Below, piece after piece: positions 34,393-44,003 of a stretch of 64,000 nucleotides of DNA (positions within the stretch are counted from its first letter, which is position 1; each line of letters opens with the position of its first letter). Below the pieces are notes generated by a model. That model saw only the letters and a program-made list of their open reading frames with translations. It searched no databases and was not told where the DNA came from. The stretch spans positions 16,180 through 80,179 of the forward strand of contig JAJFTV010000169.1 in assembly GCA_021372725.1 (NCBI GenBank), written 5' to 3'. This DNA is from Chloroflexota bacterium. Its GTDB lineage: Bacteria > Chloroflexota > Anaerolineae > Anaerolineales > Anaerolineaceae. A program made the position numbers and the translations under genes.

Positions 34393-34482
34393 CGGGGAGA
34401 GAGGGATTCGAACCCTCGGCGGAGTTTATAGCCCCGCACTCACTTAGCAGGCGAGCCCAATCGGCCACTCTGGCATCTCCCC
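34393..34482 (-). tRNA. tRNA-Ser (GCT)
   Basis: Class II tRNA with acceptor GGGGAGA/TCTCCCC, anticodon loop CTGCTAA (anticodon GCT), long variable arm and T-loop TTCGAAT. The discriminator is G; CCA is not encoded. Confidence 0.95.
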
Positions 34483-34626
34483 AGTCGTGAACTTGTCACG
34501 TGGGCAAAATTATACCATTATTCGTAATAGAAAATTTAACGCGCGGTAATTGGTTGTATCAATTGGAAATATTACCCGGGAAACAAGAATTATTTTACAC
34601 CATGTCTTTCAGTGATATTTTTGTCT

Positions 34627-34713
<87 letters not shown>

Positions 34714-34778
34714 AAACGAACCTTTCTTGTGACAAAAAATTTTATCATACTCACTGTTATTGGACAAGCAAACTTGTT

Positions 34779-34866
34779 TGAGGGTGTTGAAAAAGCCATT
34801 CCAAAAAAGTTCAATTCCCCGCCCATTTTGGAGCGGAGATGAAGGGGCGGGGTGTAGTGGACCCTT
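34779..34866. repeat. interspersed hairpin repeat, copy A
   Basis: Begins with TGAGGGTGTTGAAAAAG (34779-34795), identical over 17 bases to a site at 63859-63875. An inverted repeat CCCCGCCC (34817-34824) / GGGCGGGG (34845-34852) follows, then TGTAGTGGACC, which is close to the reverse complement of part of the 63.9-kb copy. It fills the gap between tRNA-Ser and the ABC exporter genes. Confidence 0.6.
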
Positions 34867-34972
34867 TATTACGGGTGTTATAATCACCCTGTTTGGATTT
34901 CATGCCAGAAACTGTTCCTGAACCGGAAAAGATGCGAGATTTCCAATCATACAAAGCACCCCGCAGGGAAAC

Positions 34973-36769
34973 GTGACAAACAAAGAAAAGAACATACCTG
35001 CACCAAACAAGAACTCGCGCAAAATCCTTTGGCGCTGCCTCAAATATCTAAAGCCCTACTGGTTGATGACCACCGGTGTGTATCTGGCGGTGTTGGTGAT
35101 CAACGTGGTCAATATTGCGCAGCCTCAATTCATCCGCCGCATTATCGATAACGGAATTTACGGCAAGGACATCTCTGTGCTCAATCTGTCTGTTGCGGCA
35201 CTGCTGGGGATTACCCTCATCAAGGGTATCGTTATTTACTTCCAGGGCAGTTGGACGGAGTATGCTTCCCAGAGCGTGGCCTATGACCTGCGGAATGAAA
35301 TCCAGGCCAAACTGAACTGTCTTTCCTTTGCTTTTCACGACCGCATGGAAACCGGGCAAATTCTCTCACGCGCCATTCAGGATGTGGAACGGATTCGTTT
35401 TCTCACCGGTCGGGCAATTCTGAGGATTGTTGAAAGCCTGGTTTTGATGGTAAGCACGGCTGCAGTATTGATCTGGATGAACCCAAAGTTGGGCCTGATG
35501 GTCATGCTGATCATTCCGTTGATCTCGTACAGCGGGTATTCCTATGGCCGCAAATTTCGCCCGCTTTCGGTAAAAATCCAGAACCAGTTGGGTAAGCTGA
35601 CTGCCCGTGTGGAACAGAACCTGCTCGGGGCACAGGTTGTAAAAGGTTTTGCCCAGGAAGATGCAGAGATCGAACGCTTTGCCCAACAAAATGAGATCTG
35701 GTTCAACCAGTCTGCCCTGGCTGCCAGAATGGAATCCATCAACGTACCGCTGCTCGATTTAATCGCCAATTTGGGCACGGTGCTTATCTTGTGGTACGGC
35801 GGCACTTTGGTCCTTCAAGGGGAGCTCAGTCTGGGTGAACTGGTTGCTTTTACCACATATCTTTCCCAGCTTGTCCGCCCGTTGCGTTTATTGGGGCGCG
35901 TCATCCCTGCATTGGCCATCGCAGCTTCAGCAGGAGAACGAATTTTCGGAATTTTGGATGACGAAAGTATCATCCATGACAACCCCGATGCACAGCCTTT
36001 TGTAATTACCTCCGGCCATGTTTGCTTTGAGAATGTGGCTTTTGGTTATGAGGATGATCATCCTGTTGTCGAGAATATTACCTTTGAAGCACTCCCCGGA
36101 CAGGTTGTGGCGCTGCTGGGCGCCACTGGTTCCGGGAAATCGACCATCATCAATCTGATTACCCGTTTCTATGATCCGCAGGCCGGCCGGATCACCATCG
36201 ACGGGATGGATATTCGGGATATCCCCCTGCGTGATTTACGTCGGCAGATTGGCATAGTCTTGCAGGATACCCGTCTTTTTGCCGCCAGTATTCGCGAAAA
36301 TATCGCCTTTGGAAAACCGGAAGCCAGCGAAGATGAAATTGTTGCTGCGGCCAGGCAAGCCCAGGCACATGACTTTATTATGGAGATGTCGGACGGCTAT
36401 GATGCTTTGGTTGGCGAGCGCGGGATCACGCTTTCGGGCGGCCAGAAACAACGTATCGCCATCGCGCGTACTCTGCTGACGGATCCCCGCATCCTCATCC
36501 TGGACGACGCCACATCCAGTGTGGATACCCAAACTGAACAATTAATCCAGCAGGCATTGCAGCAATTGATGGAGGGGAAAACAACCTTTATCATTGCACA
36601 CCGCCTCAGCACGGTACGGCGGGCTGATCTCATCCTGCTTCTGGAAAACGGGCGTATCCTGGCTCATGGAACACACGCCGAACTGATACATTCCTCCGAC
36701 CTGTATTATGAGGTTTATCAGCATCAGCTCAGGCCGGAAGAACGTGCCGGGTTGGAGGTGGTGCGATGA
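34973..36769 (+). CDS. heterodimeric ABC exporter subunit with degenerate catalytic site
   Basis: A 598-residue half-transporter: six membrane segments (about 40-330) and one ATPase domain. Walker A is G-A-T-G-S-G-K-S-T (383-391), the signature is canonical L-S-G-G-Q, but Walker B ends in D-D (D511, D512), so the catalytic Glu is replaced by Asp. In heterodimeric exporters such as LmrCD, BmrCD and TmrAB one subunit carries exactly this change and forms the degenerate ATP site. The start is GTG. The next gene overlaps by four bases (ATGA), and its product has the intact Glu. Substrate unknown; drug or lipid export is typical. Confidence 0.9.
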   Translation: MTNKEKNIPAPNKNSRKILWRCLKYLKPYWLMTTGVYLAVLVINVVNIAQPQFIRRIIDNGIYGKDISVLNLSVAALLGITLIKGIVIYFQGSWTEYASQSVAYDLRNEIQAKLNCLSFAFHDRMETGQILSRAIQDVERIRFLTGRAILRIVESLVLMVSTAAVLIWMNPKLGLMVMLIIPLISYSGYSYGRKFRPLSVKIQNQLGKLTARVEQNLLGAQVVKGFAQEDAEIERFAQQNEIWFNQSALAARMESINVPLLDLIANLGTVLILWYGGTLVLQGELSLGELVAFTTYLSQLVRPLRLLGRVIPALAIAASAGERIFGILDDESIIHDNPDAQPFVITSGHVCFENVAFGYEDDHPVVENITFEALPGQVVALLGATGSGKSTIINLITRFYDPQAGRITIDGMDIRDIPLRDLRRQIGIVLQDTRLFAASIRENIAFGKPEASEDEIVAAARQAQAHDFIMEMSDGYDALVGERGITLSGGQKQRIAIARTLLTDPRILILDDATSSVDTQTEQLIQQALQQLMEGKTTFIIAHRLSTVRRADLILLLENGRILAHGTHAELIHSSDLYYEVYQHQLRPEERAGLEVVR

Positions 36770-38580
36770 CCTTCAACATTACCCCTGAAATCGGCCCTCG
36801 GGGTGCCATCCAGGAATTTGGAACACCCCCAAAAGATGCCAGTTTCTTCAACCGGGATGTTGTGGTTGAAATGCTGTCTTTTCTACGTCCATACAAAAGG
36901 CGGATGATCTTTGCCGTACTGTTGATGCTGGCAGTCACCGGCCTGACGCTCCTGATCCCGTACCTGATAAAAATTGCCATCGATGAATATATCTCCGCTG
37001 GTATCCAGCAAGGTTTGGGGCGGATTATTCTTTATATTGCTTTGTCATATATCGGGCTGTATGGCGCCACGGCTGGCCAGAATTACATCCTTTCATGGGT
37101 TGCCCAGCGGGTTTTGGCTGACCTGCGCCAGGCACTGTTCAATCATCTTCAAAAGTTGTCCCTCAGCTATCATGATAATCACCTGGTGGGGGTGACCGTA
37201 TCCAGAGTCATCAACGATGTAGCTGTTATCAATGATCTGCTCACTCAGGGGATCATCGAGTTGGTGGGTGATATGCTGGTTTTGACCGGCATCATCGTTA
37301 TCATGCTGTCGCTCAGTCCAAAACTGGCACTCTACTGTTTCACTGTATTGCCATTGATGGTATTGGTCACATACTGGTTCTCCCACAAGGCCCGTGATGC
37401 ATTTCGCTCCACACGCCAGCGGATTGCTGCCCTGGTGGGACGCATGGCAGAAAATATTACTTCCATACGGGTCATTACCGCTTTTGTACAGGAGAAGATG
37501 GTTGAGGAGCGGTTTGAACAGGTCAACCGCGCCAACCGGGATGTCAATGTGGAAGCCATCCGGCTTTCGTATATCTTTATCCCCTCCATTGAATTTCTGT
37601 CGACTCTGGCGGTGGCGATTGTGCTCTTTTTTGGCGGACGCGAAGTAATGGCAGGCACGGTGACGTTGGGCGTCATAGTGGCTTTCCTCTCGTATGTGAC
37701 ACGTTTTTTCCAGCCGGTGCAGGAACTGAGCCGGTTGTATACCACCATGCAGTCTGCCATGGCCGGCGGTGAACAGGTGATGAAGCTCCTGAACACTGAA
37801 CCCGATATTGCCGATCAACCCGATGCCGTTCCCATGCCCAAGATTAAGGGCAAAATCGAATTGAAGAATATCAATTTTCGCTACCGCCCCGAGATGCCCC
37901 TTGTGCTGAAGGACGTGAATTTGTCCATCCAGCCGGGTCAGGCTGTTGCACTGGTTGGGCCGACCGGTGCAGGGAAGACGACAATTGCCCGTCTGATCGC
38001 CCGTTTTTACGAGTTGAGCGAAGGCAGCCTGGAGATTGATAACCTGGATGTGCGTTCGGTTACCCAGAGATCACTTCGACGGCAGATCGGCATTGTCCCG
38101 CAAGACCCTATTTTGTTTGCCGGAACAGTGGAAGACAACATTTGTTTTGGATCACCGGATGCTCCCCATGCAGCGGTGGTTGAGGCTGCGAAACTCGCCC
38201 TGGCGCACGATTTTATCGAGAAACTCCCGCAGGGGTACAAAACCTGGGTACAGGAAGGCGGCGTGAACCTCTCGGTGGGGCAGCGTCAGTTGTTATGTAT
38301 CGCCCGGGCTGCCCTGGCAGATCCGCGCATCCTGATCCTCGATGAAGCTACTGCCAGTGTGGATACAATCACCGAAGTCATGATCCAGAAGGCATTGGCA
38401 CGTTTGCTGGAAGGAAGGACGGCTATCATCATTGCCCACCGGCTCAGCACCATCCGTGATGCTGACATGATCTGTGTCATTGATGAGGGAAGGATTGTGC
38501 AACGCGGCAGTCACACCGACCTGCTAAAGCTGCAAGGCCGTTACCGCAGCCTGTACGATCAGCAGTTTGCCGGAGGATGA
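36766..38580 (+). CDS. heterodimeric ABC exporter subunit with intact catalytic site
   Basis: A 604-residue half-transporter partner of the preceding gene. Six membrane segments lie at about 45-340. The ATPase domain has Walker A G-P-T-G-A-G-K-T-T (398-406), Walker B with catalytic E527 in L-D-E-A-T, and a non-standard signature L-S-V-G-Q in place of L-S-G-G-Q. A variant signature here and a Glu-to-Asp change in the partner are the expected two halves of one degenerate ATP site. The N-terminal extension before the first membrane segment is longer than in the partner. ATGA overlap with the upstream gene implies coupled translation. Confidence 0.9.
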   Translation: MTFNITPEIGPRGAIQEFGTPPKDASFFNRDVVVEMLSFLRPYKRRMIFAVLLMLAVTGLTLLIPYLIKIAIDEYISAGIQQGLGRIILYIALSYIGLYGATAGQNYILSWVAQRVLADLRQALFNHLQKLSLSYHDNHLVGVTVSRVINDVAVINDLLTQGIIELVGDMLVLTGIIVIMLSLSPKLALYCFTVLPLMVLVTYWFSHKARDAFRSTRQRIAALVGRMAENITSIRVITAFVQEKMVEERFEQVNRANRDVNVEAIRLSYIFIPSIEFLSTLAVAIVLFFGGREVMAGTVTLGVIVAFLSYVTRFFQPVQELSRLYTTMQSAMAGGEQVMKLLNTEPDIADQPDAVPMPKIKGKIELKNINFRYRPEMPLVLKDVNLSIQPGQAVALVGPTGAGKTTIARLIARFYELSEGSLEIDNLDVRSVTQRSLRRQIGIVPQDPILFAGTVEDNICFGSPDAPHAAVVEAAKLALAHDFIEKLPQGYKTWVQEGGVNLSVGQRQLLCIARAALADPRILILDEATASVDTITEVMIQKALARLLEGRTAIIIAHRLSTIRDADMICVIDEGRIVQRGSHTDLLKLQGRYRSLYDQQFAGG

Positions 38581-38599
38581 GGAGAACGGCCCGGGGGAT

Positions 38600-39946
38600 C
38601 TATTCTTTCAACATGTCACGTTGATGGATTTGCGCCAGGATGTCGCGGCTGCGGATAAACAGCCAGAATGTCTGGGCGACGTTAGCCAGGCCAAATGCTG
38701 CCGCACCCACGTACAAACCGGTTGCTTTTCCCCAAATAACTCCGGCGATCAGCACGAACACGAACACAACCAGATAGAGGATCACTGATTCGGTGATGGA
38801 CTTGGTTTTGCGGCTGTACAGAATGGACCCCTGAAACCAGCTTTGATATACACTCAATGGGGGAACGGCCAGAACGTACACCAGCGAGCTGCGGGCCAGT
38901 TCGCTTAGCTCACCGCTCAGTCCGGTCACTTGTTCAAACCACAGCCTCGAAATGGGGGTCAGGAAAATGACCAAAACCACGATCGTAAGGAAAGCAGTCA
39001 GCATGTGGGAAAAATTTTTCAGGTTCATGAATGAGCCTTTTTCACTGATCAACGCCACAACCACCTCGTTGTAACCCATCCCAATACTGCGCAGCAGGAA
39101 AACCAGATTGAGAATGACACCCCATGTCGCCAGTGAATCGATAGCGTTGGGCATTCGGCTCAATGCAGCGCTGCCAATGGGATTTCCCAAAAACTGGAGC
39201 AGCGAGGTCAATACGAGCGGGGCATAAAAAGCGGCGAATTCACGCCAGGAAAAGGGATCGGATACCGGCACGGACTTGACATCATCCTGAACGATGCGTC
39301 GTACACGCAAACCGGAAAAAATGGCTTCAAAGGTGACACCGGCTGCCTCCGCAATGGTCGCGACAATGATGCCGGGGATTGTTCCAATGAAATAACCGCC
39401 GAAAAGCACCAGGATAATGGTGGACAGGCGTACCATGGTACATTGCATAACCCCATCGGAATGACCGAAGCGGATCATCACACCTTGATTGAACCGCCGG
39501 TAACCAATTGACCATGTCCATGGCAGCATGATCATCATACCGGTTCTGGCCGGAGCCACCAGTTCTTCAGGTACCCCGAGGATGTTGTTGACAACAAAGT
39601 AATACAGCGGCGTGAATGCAACCAGGAAATGCAGGACAGTGAGCGAGCCACCCATGATAAGCATGGCTTTACGCAGTTTTGTAAAGGAGGCATAATCCTT
39701 GCTCAATACGGTGGATGCTGAGAGCAGCATGACGACCGGTGCTTCGATCACCAGTGCAAGGGGGTTAATAATCCCGCCGAAGGCGGCCAGACTGATGGTG
39801 GGATTGACCAGGCGGGCGATGATCGCGCTGATCAACGGCCCTTCCAGGCTCATCATAAACCAGCTTGCCGCCAGAGGCCACCAGGTTTTGTAGATGCGGT
39901 TGAGTGAAACGCCGCTGTTTTGATCTGTTTTCAAGGTTGTTTCCAT
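38600..39946 (-). CDS. MATE-like multidrug/flippase-fold membrane protein
   Basis: A 448-residue protein with about twelve membrane segments and the two-bundle arrangement of the MOP (MATE/flippase) superfamily. It is divergent from the canonical NorM branch. The start is placed at ATG 39946; a longer frame to 40003 would include a TATAAT box that lies just upstream of this ATG and is better read as a promoter element. It converges on the ABC exporter genes with only 19 bases between stops. Export or flipping of a lipid or drug-like compound is the family role; no substrate can be assigned. Confidence 0.7.
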   Translation of the reverse strand: METTLKTDQNSGVSLNRIYKTWWPLAASWFMMSLEGPLISAIIARLVNPTISLAAFGGIINPLALVIEAPVVMLLSASTVLSKDYASFTKLRKAMLIMGGSLTVLHFLVAFTPLYYFVVNNILGVPEELVAPARTGMMIMLPWTWSIGYRRFNQGVMIRFGHSDGVMQCTMVRLSTIILVLFGGYFIGTIPGIIVATIAEAAGVTFEAIFSGLRVRRIVQDDVKSVPVSDPFSWREFAAFYAPLVLTSLLQFLGNPIGSAALSRMPNAIDSLATWGVILNLVFLLRSIGMGYNEVVVALISEKGSFMNLKNFSHMLTAFLTIVVLVIFLTPISRLWFEQVTGLSGELSELARSSLVYVLAVPPLSVYQSWFQGSILYSRKTKSITESVILYLVVFVFVLIAGVIWGKATGLYVGAAAFGLANVAQTFWLFIRSRDILAQIHQRDMLKE

Positions 39947-40115
39947 GGGCAGGGGATGATTATACCGCGTTGGAGCGGGCTTGTTTTTGGTAAAAGCAAT
40001 CATTGGTCAACGATTACTGTAAAAACAACCACGAAAAGCAGGAACCACACGAAATAAGAAATGACAGGGATACGCTGCGGCAACGTGGCGGGCATGGAAT
40101 ACCCATGACAACAAA

Positions 40116-40145
40116 CCGGGGCTGTCGCATGGTGGACAGCCCCGG
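40116..40145 (-). terminator. terminator downstream of clpC
   Basis: CCGGGGCTGTC (40116-40126) pairs perfectly with GACAGCCCCGG (40135-40145) across an 8-base loop. It begins 26 bases beyond the clpC stop. The leftward flank is TTTGTTG, a moderate T tract; the rightward flank has a longer T run, so it could act both ways. Confidence 0.75.
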
Positions 40146-40170
40146 CATATTATTTTTTCGATACCAGTTC

Positions 40171-42699
40171 CTACATTCCCATCCCTACCGCCACTTCAGG
40201 CGTTCTGGGGTTCTCGCCTTCGCCATCCTGGGTATCGTCATCCAATCTCAGCACCACTTCACTTTCTGCATTCAAATCGATCAGGATATGGTCGCCATCC
40301 TTGAACTCGTGTGAAAGCAGGGCATCCGAAAGCCTGTCTTCGACGTGCTGCTGGATCACCCGTCGCAATGGCCGGGCACCCATCTCCGGGTTAAAGCCCT
40401 GATCCGCAAACAAATCACGGGCTGCCTCGCTGGCTCGCAGGCTGATATTGTTGTCCTTCAGGCGGTTGGCAACTTTATCCAACTCGATGACCACAATATC
40501 GCGAATGTCATTTTTATTGAGCATACGGAAGATGATCACACCATCCAGACGGTTAATGAACTCTGGCCGAAACACCCGTTTGAGTTCTTCATTGAGCTTT
40601 TGACTCATCTCGTCGTAAGCTTCCCGTTCTTCCAGCGCTTCACTTCTTTGCGGGCGGAACCCCAAAGTGGTTTGGCGTTTGATAAGATCCGCGCCGATAT
40701 TGGAGGTCATCACGATAATCGTGTTGCGAAAATCGACTTTGTGGCCGCGGGCATCCGCAAGGTGGCCCTCTTCCATGATCTGGAGGAGCATGTTATGTGT
40801 TTCAGGATGCGCCTTTTCGATTTCGTCAAAAACGACGATGGAATATGGCCGCCGGCGGATCCCTTCAGTCAATTGGCCCGCTTCCTCATACCCTACATAT
40901 CCTGGAGGAGCACCGACCAGGCGGCTGACGTTATGGCGTTCCATGAATTCGGACATATCCAGTTGAATCAAGGCGTCTTCGCTGCCGAACAGGAAATGGG
41001 CCAGTGCTTTGGTCAGCTCCGTTTTACCGACGCCGGTAGGCCCCAGAAAAATGAAGGAGCCAATCGGGCGATGCGGGTCTTTCAACCCGGAGCGTCCGCG
41101 CCGGACTGCCTTGGCGACCACTTCCACCGCTTGTTCCTGCCCAATGATACGTTTCTTGAGCTCATCCTCCATGTGAAGCAGGCGGGATGATTCTTCCTGG
41201 GCAAGCTGCATGACGGGGATGCCGGTCCACATGTTCACCACCTCGGCGATGTCATCCGTGGTCACGATTGGGCTTGTATCACGATCCCAAATGTTGCGCA
41301 TGCGCTCCAGCTCTTCTTCCAACTCGGTCTGGTGCGCTTGCAGGTCTTCAGCGTCGTCCAGGAGATTGTCTTCCTGGGCCTGTACGCGCTGCTGGCGCAC
41401 CTTGCGAAGCTCCTGCATGACTTTCTTGGTCGCCTGGGCTGTCTTGCTCTTGTACATCCGCACCCGTGAAGCTGATTCGTCGATCAGGTCAATGGCTTTG
41501 TCCGGCAGAAAACGGTCAGATACATACCGTTCTGAAAGGCGGACAGCCGATTCGAGCGCTTCATCGGAAATATTGAGACGGTGGTGTTCTTCATACGCCT
41601 TGCGAATACCCCTCAGAATTTCAAGTGTCTCGTCGGATGACGGCTCATCGACCATGATGGGTTGGAAACGTCGTTCCAGTGCGGCATCACTTTCGATATG
41701 TTTGCGATACTCATCCAGGGTGGTTGCCCCAATTACCTGCAGCTCACCGCGTGACAAGGCCGGTTTCAGGATGTTTGCCGCATCGACAGATGAACCGGCC
41801 GATCCCGCTCCGACCAACATATGCAGTTCGTCAATAAACAGGATTGCTCCCGATGCCTTTAGTTCATCGATAACCCGCTTAAGGCGTTCTTCAAACTGGC
41901 CCCGATACATGGTGCCGGCTACCAATGATCCTACATCCAGTTGCAGCAGTCGTTTATTGAGCAGCGGTCCGGGAACATCGCCTTCGAGAATGCGCTGTGC
42001 AAGACCTTCCACAATGGCGGTTTTACCGACACCGGGTTCGCCGATCAATGCGGGATTGTTTTTTGTCCGGCGTGCCAATATCTGGATGACGCGTTCGATC
42101 TCTTTTTGCCGGCCGATGACGGGATCCAGTTTTCCCTGGTCGGCAAGGTTGGTCAGATCGACTGCCAGTTGATCGATTAATGTTGATTTACTGCTGTCCC
42201 TCTCAGGTGGCGACTTATGCTGCGGAAGTTCCTTCGATTTAGACTGACTGGGAGGTGTACCGCTTTCGTCCATTACCCGGCGAGTCTGACGGCGAATTTG
42301 TTCAGGAGTGACACCCAACTTGCGAAACATTTCCTTTGCCAGTCCTTCTGTCGAACGGATCAAGCCCAGGAGTAAATGTTCAGTTCCAACATATTGATGA
42401 TTTAATCGGCGTGCCTCTTCGATGGCAAACTCCAACACCTGCCCGACACCCTCCGAAAGATCGATTTTCCCGCTGGTGTTATCCCCATATCCGCTCACGC
42501 GTTCGAGTATTTCCCGAACACGATCAGTTTCCAAACCAAGTTCACGCAGCACTCTTCCGGCTACACCGCCGTCTTCCTGGGCTAGTGCCATCAAAAGATG
42601 TTCGGTGCCAATCTGGCTCTGGCGCATGGTTTCCGCCTCTTTATGGGCCAGGCTCAGAACCTGACGTGCTCTCTGCGTAAAACGTTCCATTCCAGCCAA
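40171..42699 (-). CDS. clpC: ClpC-type AAA+ unfoldase
   Basis: An 842-residue Hsp100 protein. Residues 1-145 are the paired Clp-N repeats (T-E-H-L-L-M-A-L and T-E-H-L-L-L-G-L). The first AAA+ module has Walker A G-E-P-G-V-G-K-T-A (220-228); a short coiled middle domain (about 420-470) marks ClpC rather than ClpB; the second AAA+ module has G-P-T-G-V-G-K-T-E-L (about 552-561). It unfolds proteins for the ClpP peptidase. ClpP, McsA/McsB and CtsR are not in the window, so the gene is solitary. A hairpin terminator follows. Confidence 0.94.
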   Translation of the reverse strand: MAGMERFTQRARQVLSLAHKEAETMRQSQIGTEHLLMALAQEDGGVAGRVLRELGLETDRVREILERVSGYGDNTSGKIDLSEGVGQVLEFAIEEARRLNHQYVGTEHLLLGLIRSTEGLAKEMFRKLGVTPEQIRRQTRRVMDESGTPPSQSKSKELPQHKSPPERDSSKSTLIDQLAVDLTNLADQGKLDPVIGRQKEIERVIQILARRTKNNPALIGEPGVGKTAIVEGLAQRILEGDVPGPLLNKRLLQLDVGSLVAGTMYRGQFEERLKRVIDELKASGAILFIDELHMLVGAGSAGSSVDAANILKPALSRGELQVIGATTLDEYRKHIESDAALERRFQPIMVDEPSSDETLEILRGIRKAYEEHHRLNISDEALESAVRLSERYVSDRFLPDKAIDLIDESASRVRMYKSKTAQATKKVMQELRKVRQQRVQAQEDNLLDDAEDLQAHQTELEEELERMRNIWDRDTSPIVTTDDIAEVVNMWTGIPVMQLAQEESSRLLHMEDELKKRIIGQEQAVEVVAKAVRRGRSGLKDPHRPIGSFIFLGPTGVGKTELTKALAHFLFGSEDALIQLDMSEFMERHNVSRLVGAPPGYVGYEEAGQLTEGIRRRPYSIVVFDEIEKAHPETHNMLLQIMEEGHLADARGHKVDFRNTIIVMTSNIGADLIKRQTTLGFRPQRSEALEEREAYDEMSQKLNEELKRVFRPEFINRLDGVIIFRMLNKNDIRDIVVIELDKVANRLKDNNISLRASEAARDLFADQGFNPEMGARPLRRVIQQHVEDRLSDALLSHEFKDGDHILIDLNAESEVVLRLDDDTQDGEGENPRTPEVAVGMGM

Positions 42700-42931
42700 T
42701 TTTCAAACCTCCTGTCTAATAGACATGCCCAAGGTTGTAACAATAAAAATTCAGGGCCATTGTCATAATGGGAGGCATAAGAATTTGTACTGCTTTCCGT
42801 TCTGCTTGTGCCTCCCGGTTTCTCCGAAGAGATGATCTGATTCGATTCTACCAAAGAATAAACACGAATGCGAGAAAGCGTGTGTTATTTTATATTAGAT
42901 TTCTATAAGACTTTTATCAACAGCCGGGTGA

Positions 42932-43292
42932 CTATGGCTTCCATTTTGGATCCGGCCTCAGCCGGGTATCCTTTTCGAACAATTCACGAACCTCGTTAAA
43001 CGCAATATCACCCCCAATGATCTTCATGCGGGCGCTTGTCCAGTTCGAAAATGCGATCCAGCTTGACCGGCGTGCTGCGCATATTTACCTCGGCCTAGCG
43101 TTCTTCGGATAATTCAATCCCGTAACGGGAGGCCCAGGAGATATGCACGACCAACCCCTGGACAATCCTGCACAACTGGTCGATATCCTCCGGAAGTTCT
43201 TCCAGCGGGCGGGCGTATTTCCCGGCGTCTGTGAGCAGCCCCGGAACGGAGAAAAATTCCTGCGGTGATGAACCCTGGTCAGCCGGTTTCAT
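42932..43292 (-). pseudogene. decayed transglutaminase-like domain protein gene
   Basis: The N-terminal part (P-G-L-L-T-D-A-G-K-Y, then L-C-R-I-V-Q-G-L-V-V-H and Y-G-I-E-L-S-E-E-R) resembles the start of a transglutaminase-like protein family. A TAG then replaces the next codon, and the same frame goes on for about 30 recognisable residues (R-S-T-P-V-K-L-D-R-I-F-E-L). A TGA and frame change follow, and a C-terminal piece (D-I-A-F-N-E-V-R-E-L-F-E-K-D-T-R-L-R) is still legible. The catalytic middle is gone. The start ATG overlaps the end of the GNAT gene, so the two were once an operon. Confidence 0.65.
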
Positions 43293-43950
43293 GATCCCCT
43301 TCCTTTTTCCACCACTGATACTCGGCAATAAAATGATATCCGCCTTGTTCAGCACTCCGGCATGCATCTTCAAGGTCTGCCGGTATCACTGCACCGGCAA
43401 GCGAAATATCCTCCTGGTTTATTCGCCAGCGGGCTGCCAGCAGATCCCGCGTGGTAAATGAATTCTCAAGCCAGATGCCGGGATAGTTCATCGTCACCAC
43501 CTTTATCAAACAGGCATCCGGTGTGGCTTTGATAGCTGGCGCATATTTCTCACTGCTTACATACAAGCGGTGAACCTTTTCGCCACATGAAAACCCGCAG
43601 CGGGTAAAGGTCATCCGGCTGGCGATATTGCCGGTCTGGATCAACGCCCGCGAGGGGATATTTCCCGCATATTGAACGCTTGCCCGAACCAGGGCTTCAC
43701 CCAGGTGACGGCCGCGGAAAAGCGGGCTGACGGCCAGTAAATCCACCTCCCAGATTGGGCCAGTCGGGCTTTGCGTCAAAAAACTGTCGACAAAACCAAC
43801 CGGGTAGGCGGCATGTTCTGCCACCAGGGTGAGGTGATCCGCTGAATTCAACACCCGTGTGATTTGTTTCGGGCTGGAATCCTCCTCCGGCCAGACCCGG
43901 CTTTTAATTTCTGTCAGTGCTGGAACATCCCCAACACGGGCAGCCCTCAT
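43279..43950 (-). CDS. GNAT family N-acetyltransferase
   Basis: A 223-residue acetyltransferase. The acetyl-CoA motif is visible as V-S-P-L-F-R-G-R-H-L-G-E-A-L-V (about 85-99), preceded by the W-E-V-D-L-L-A strand. Substrate unknown. Start ATG 43950 is chosen because a longer frame would overlap the M42 peptidase gene by 28 bases; no clear Shine-Dalgarno site is seen. It sits between an M42 peptidase gene and a transglutaminase-like pseudogene on the same strand, which may have been one operon before the last gene decayed. Confidence 0.82.
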   Translation of the reverse strand: MRAARVGDVPALTEIKSRVWPEEDSSPKQITRVLNSADHLTLVAEHAAYPVGFVDSFLTQSPTGPIWEVDLLAVSPLFRGRHLGEALVRASVQYAGNIPSRALIQTGNIASRMTFTRCGFSCGEKVHRLYVSSEKYAPAIKATPDACLIKVVTMNYPGIWLENSFTTRDLLAARWRINQEDISLAGAVIPADLEDACRSAEQGGYHFIAEYQWWKKEGDHETG

Positions 43951-44003
43951 CGTAAAACATTCGTGACCCCACTGGTATGGGGTCGCTTGAAAGGATGTGG
44001 TTA

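Noticed and set aside
42654..42854. 66-codon leftward frame upstream of clpC
   Set aside because: Overlaps the clpC start in another frame and has no ribosome site or family match.
43095..43103. TAG in the transglutaminase-like frame as a pyrrolysine codon
   Set aside because: A second stop, a frame change and loss of the catalytic middle follow, so this is decay, not recoding.
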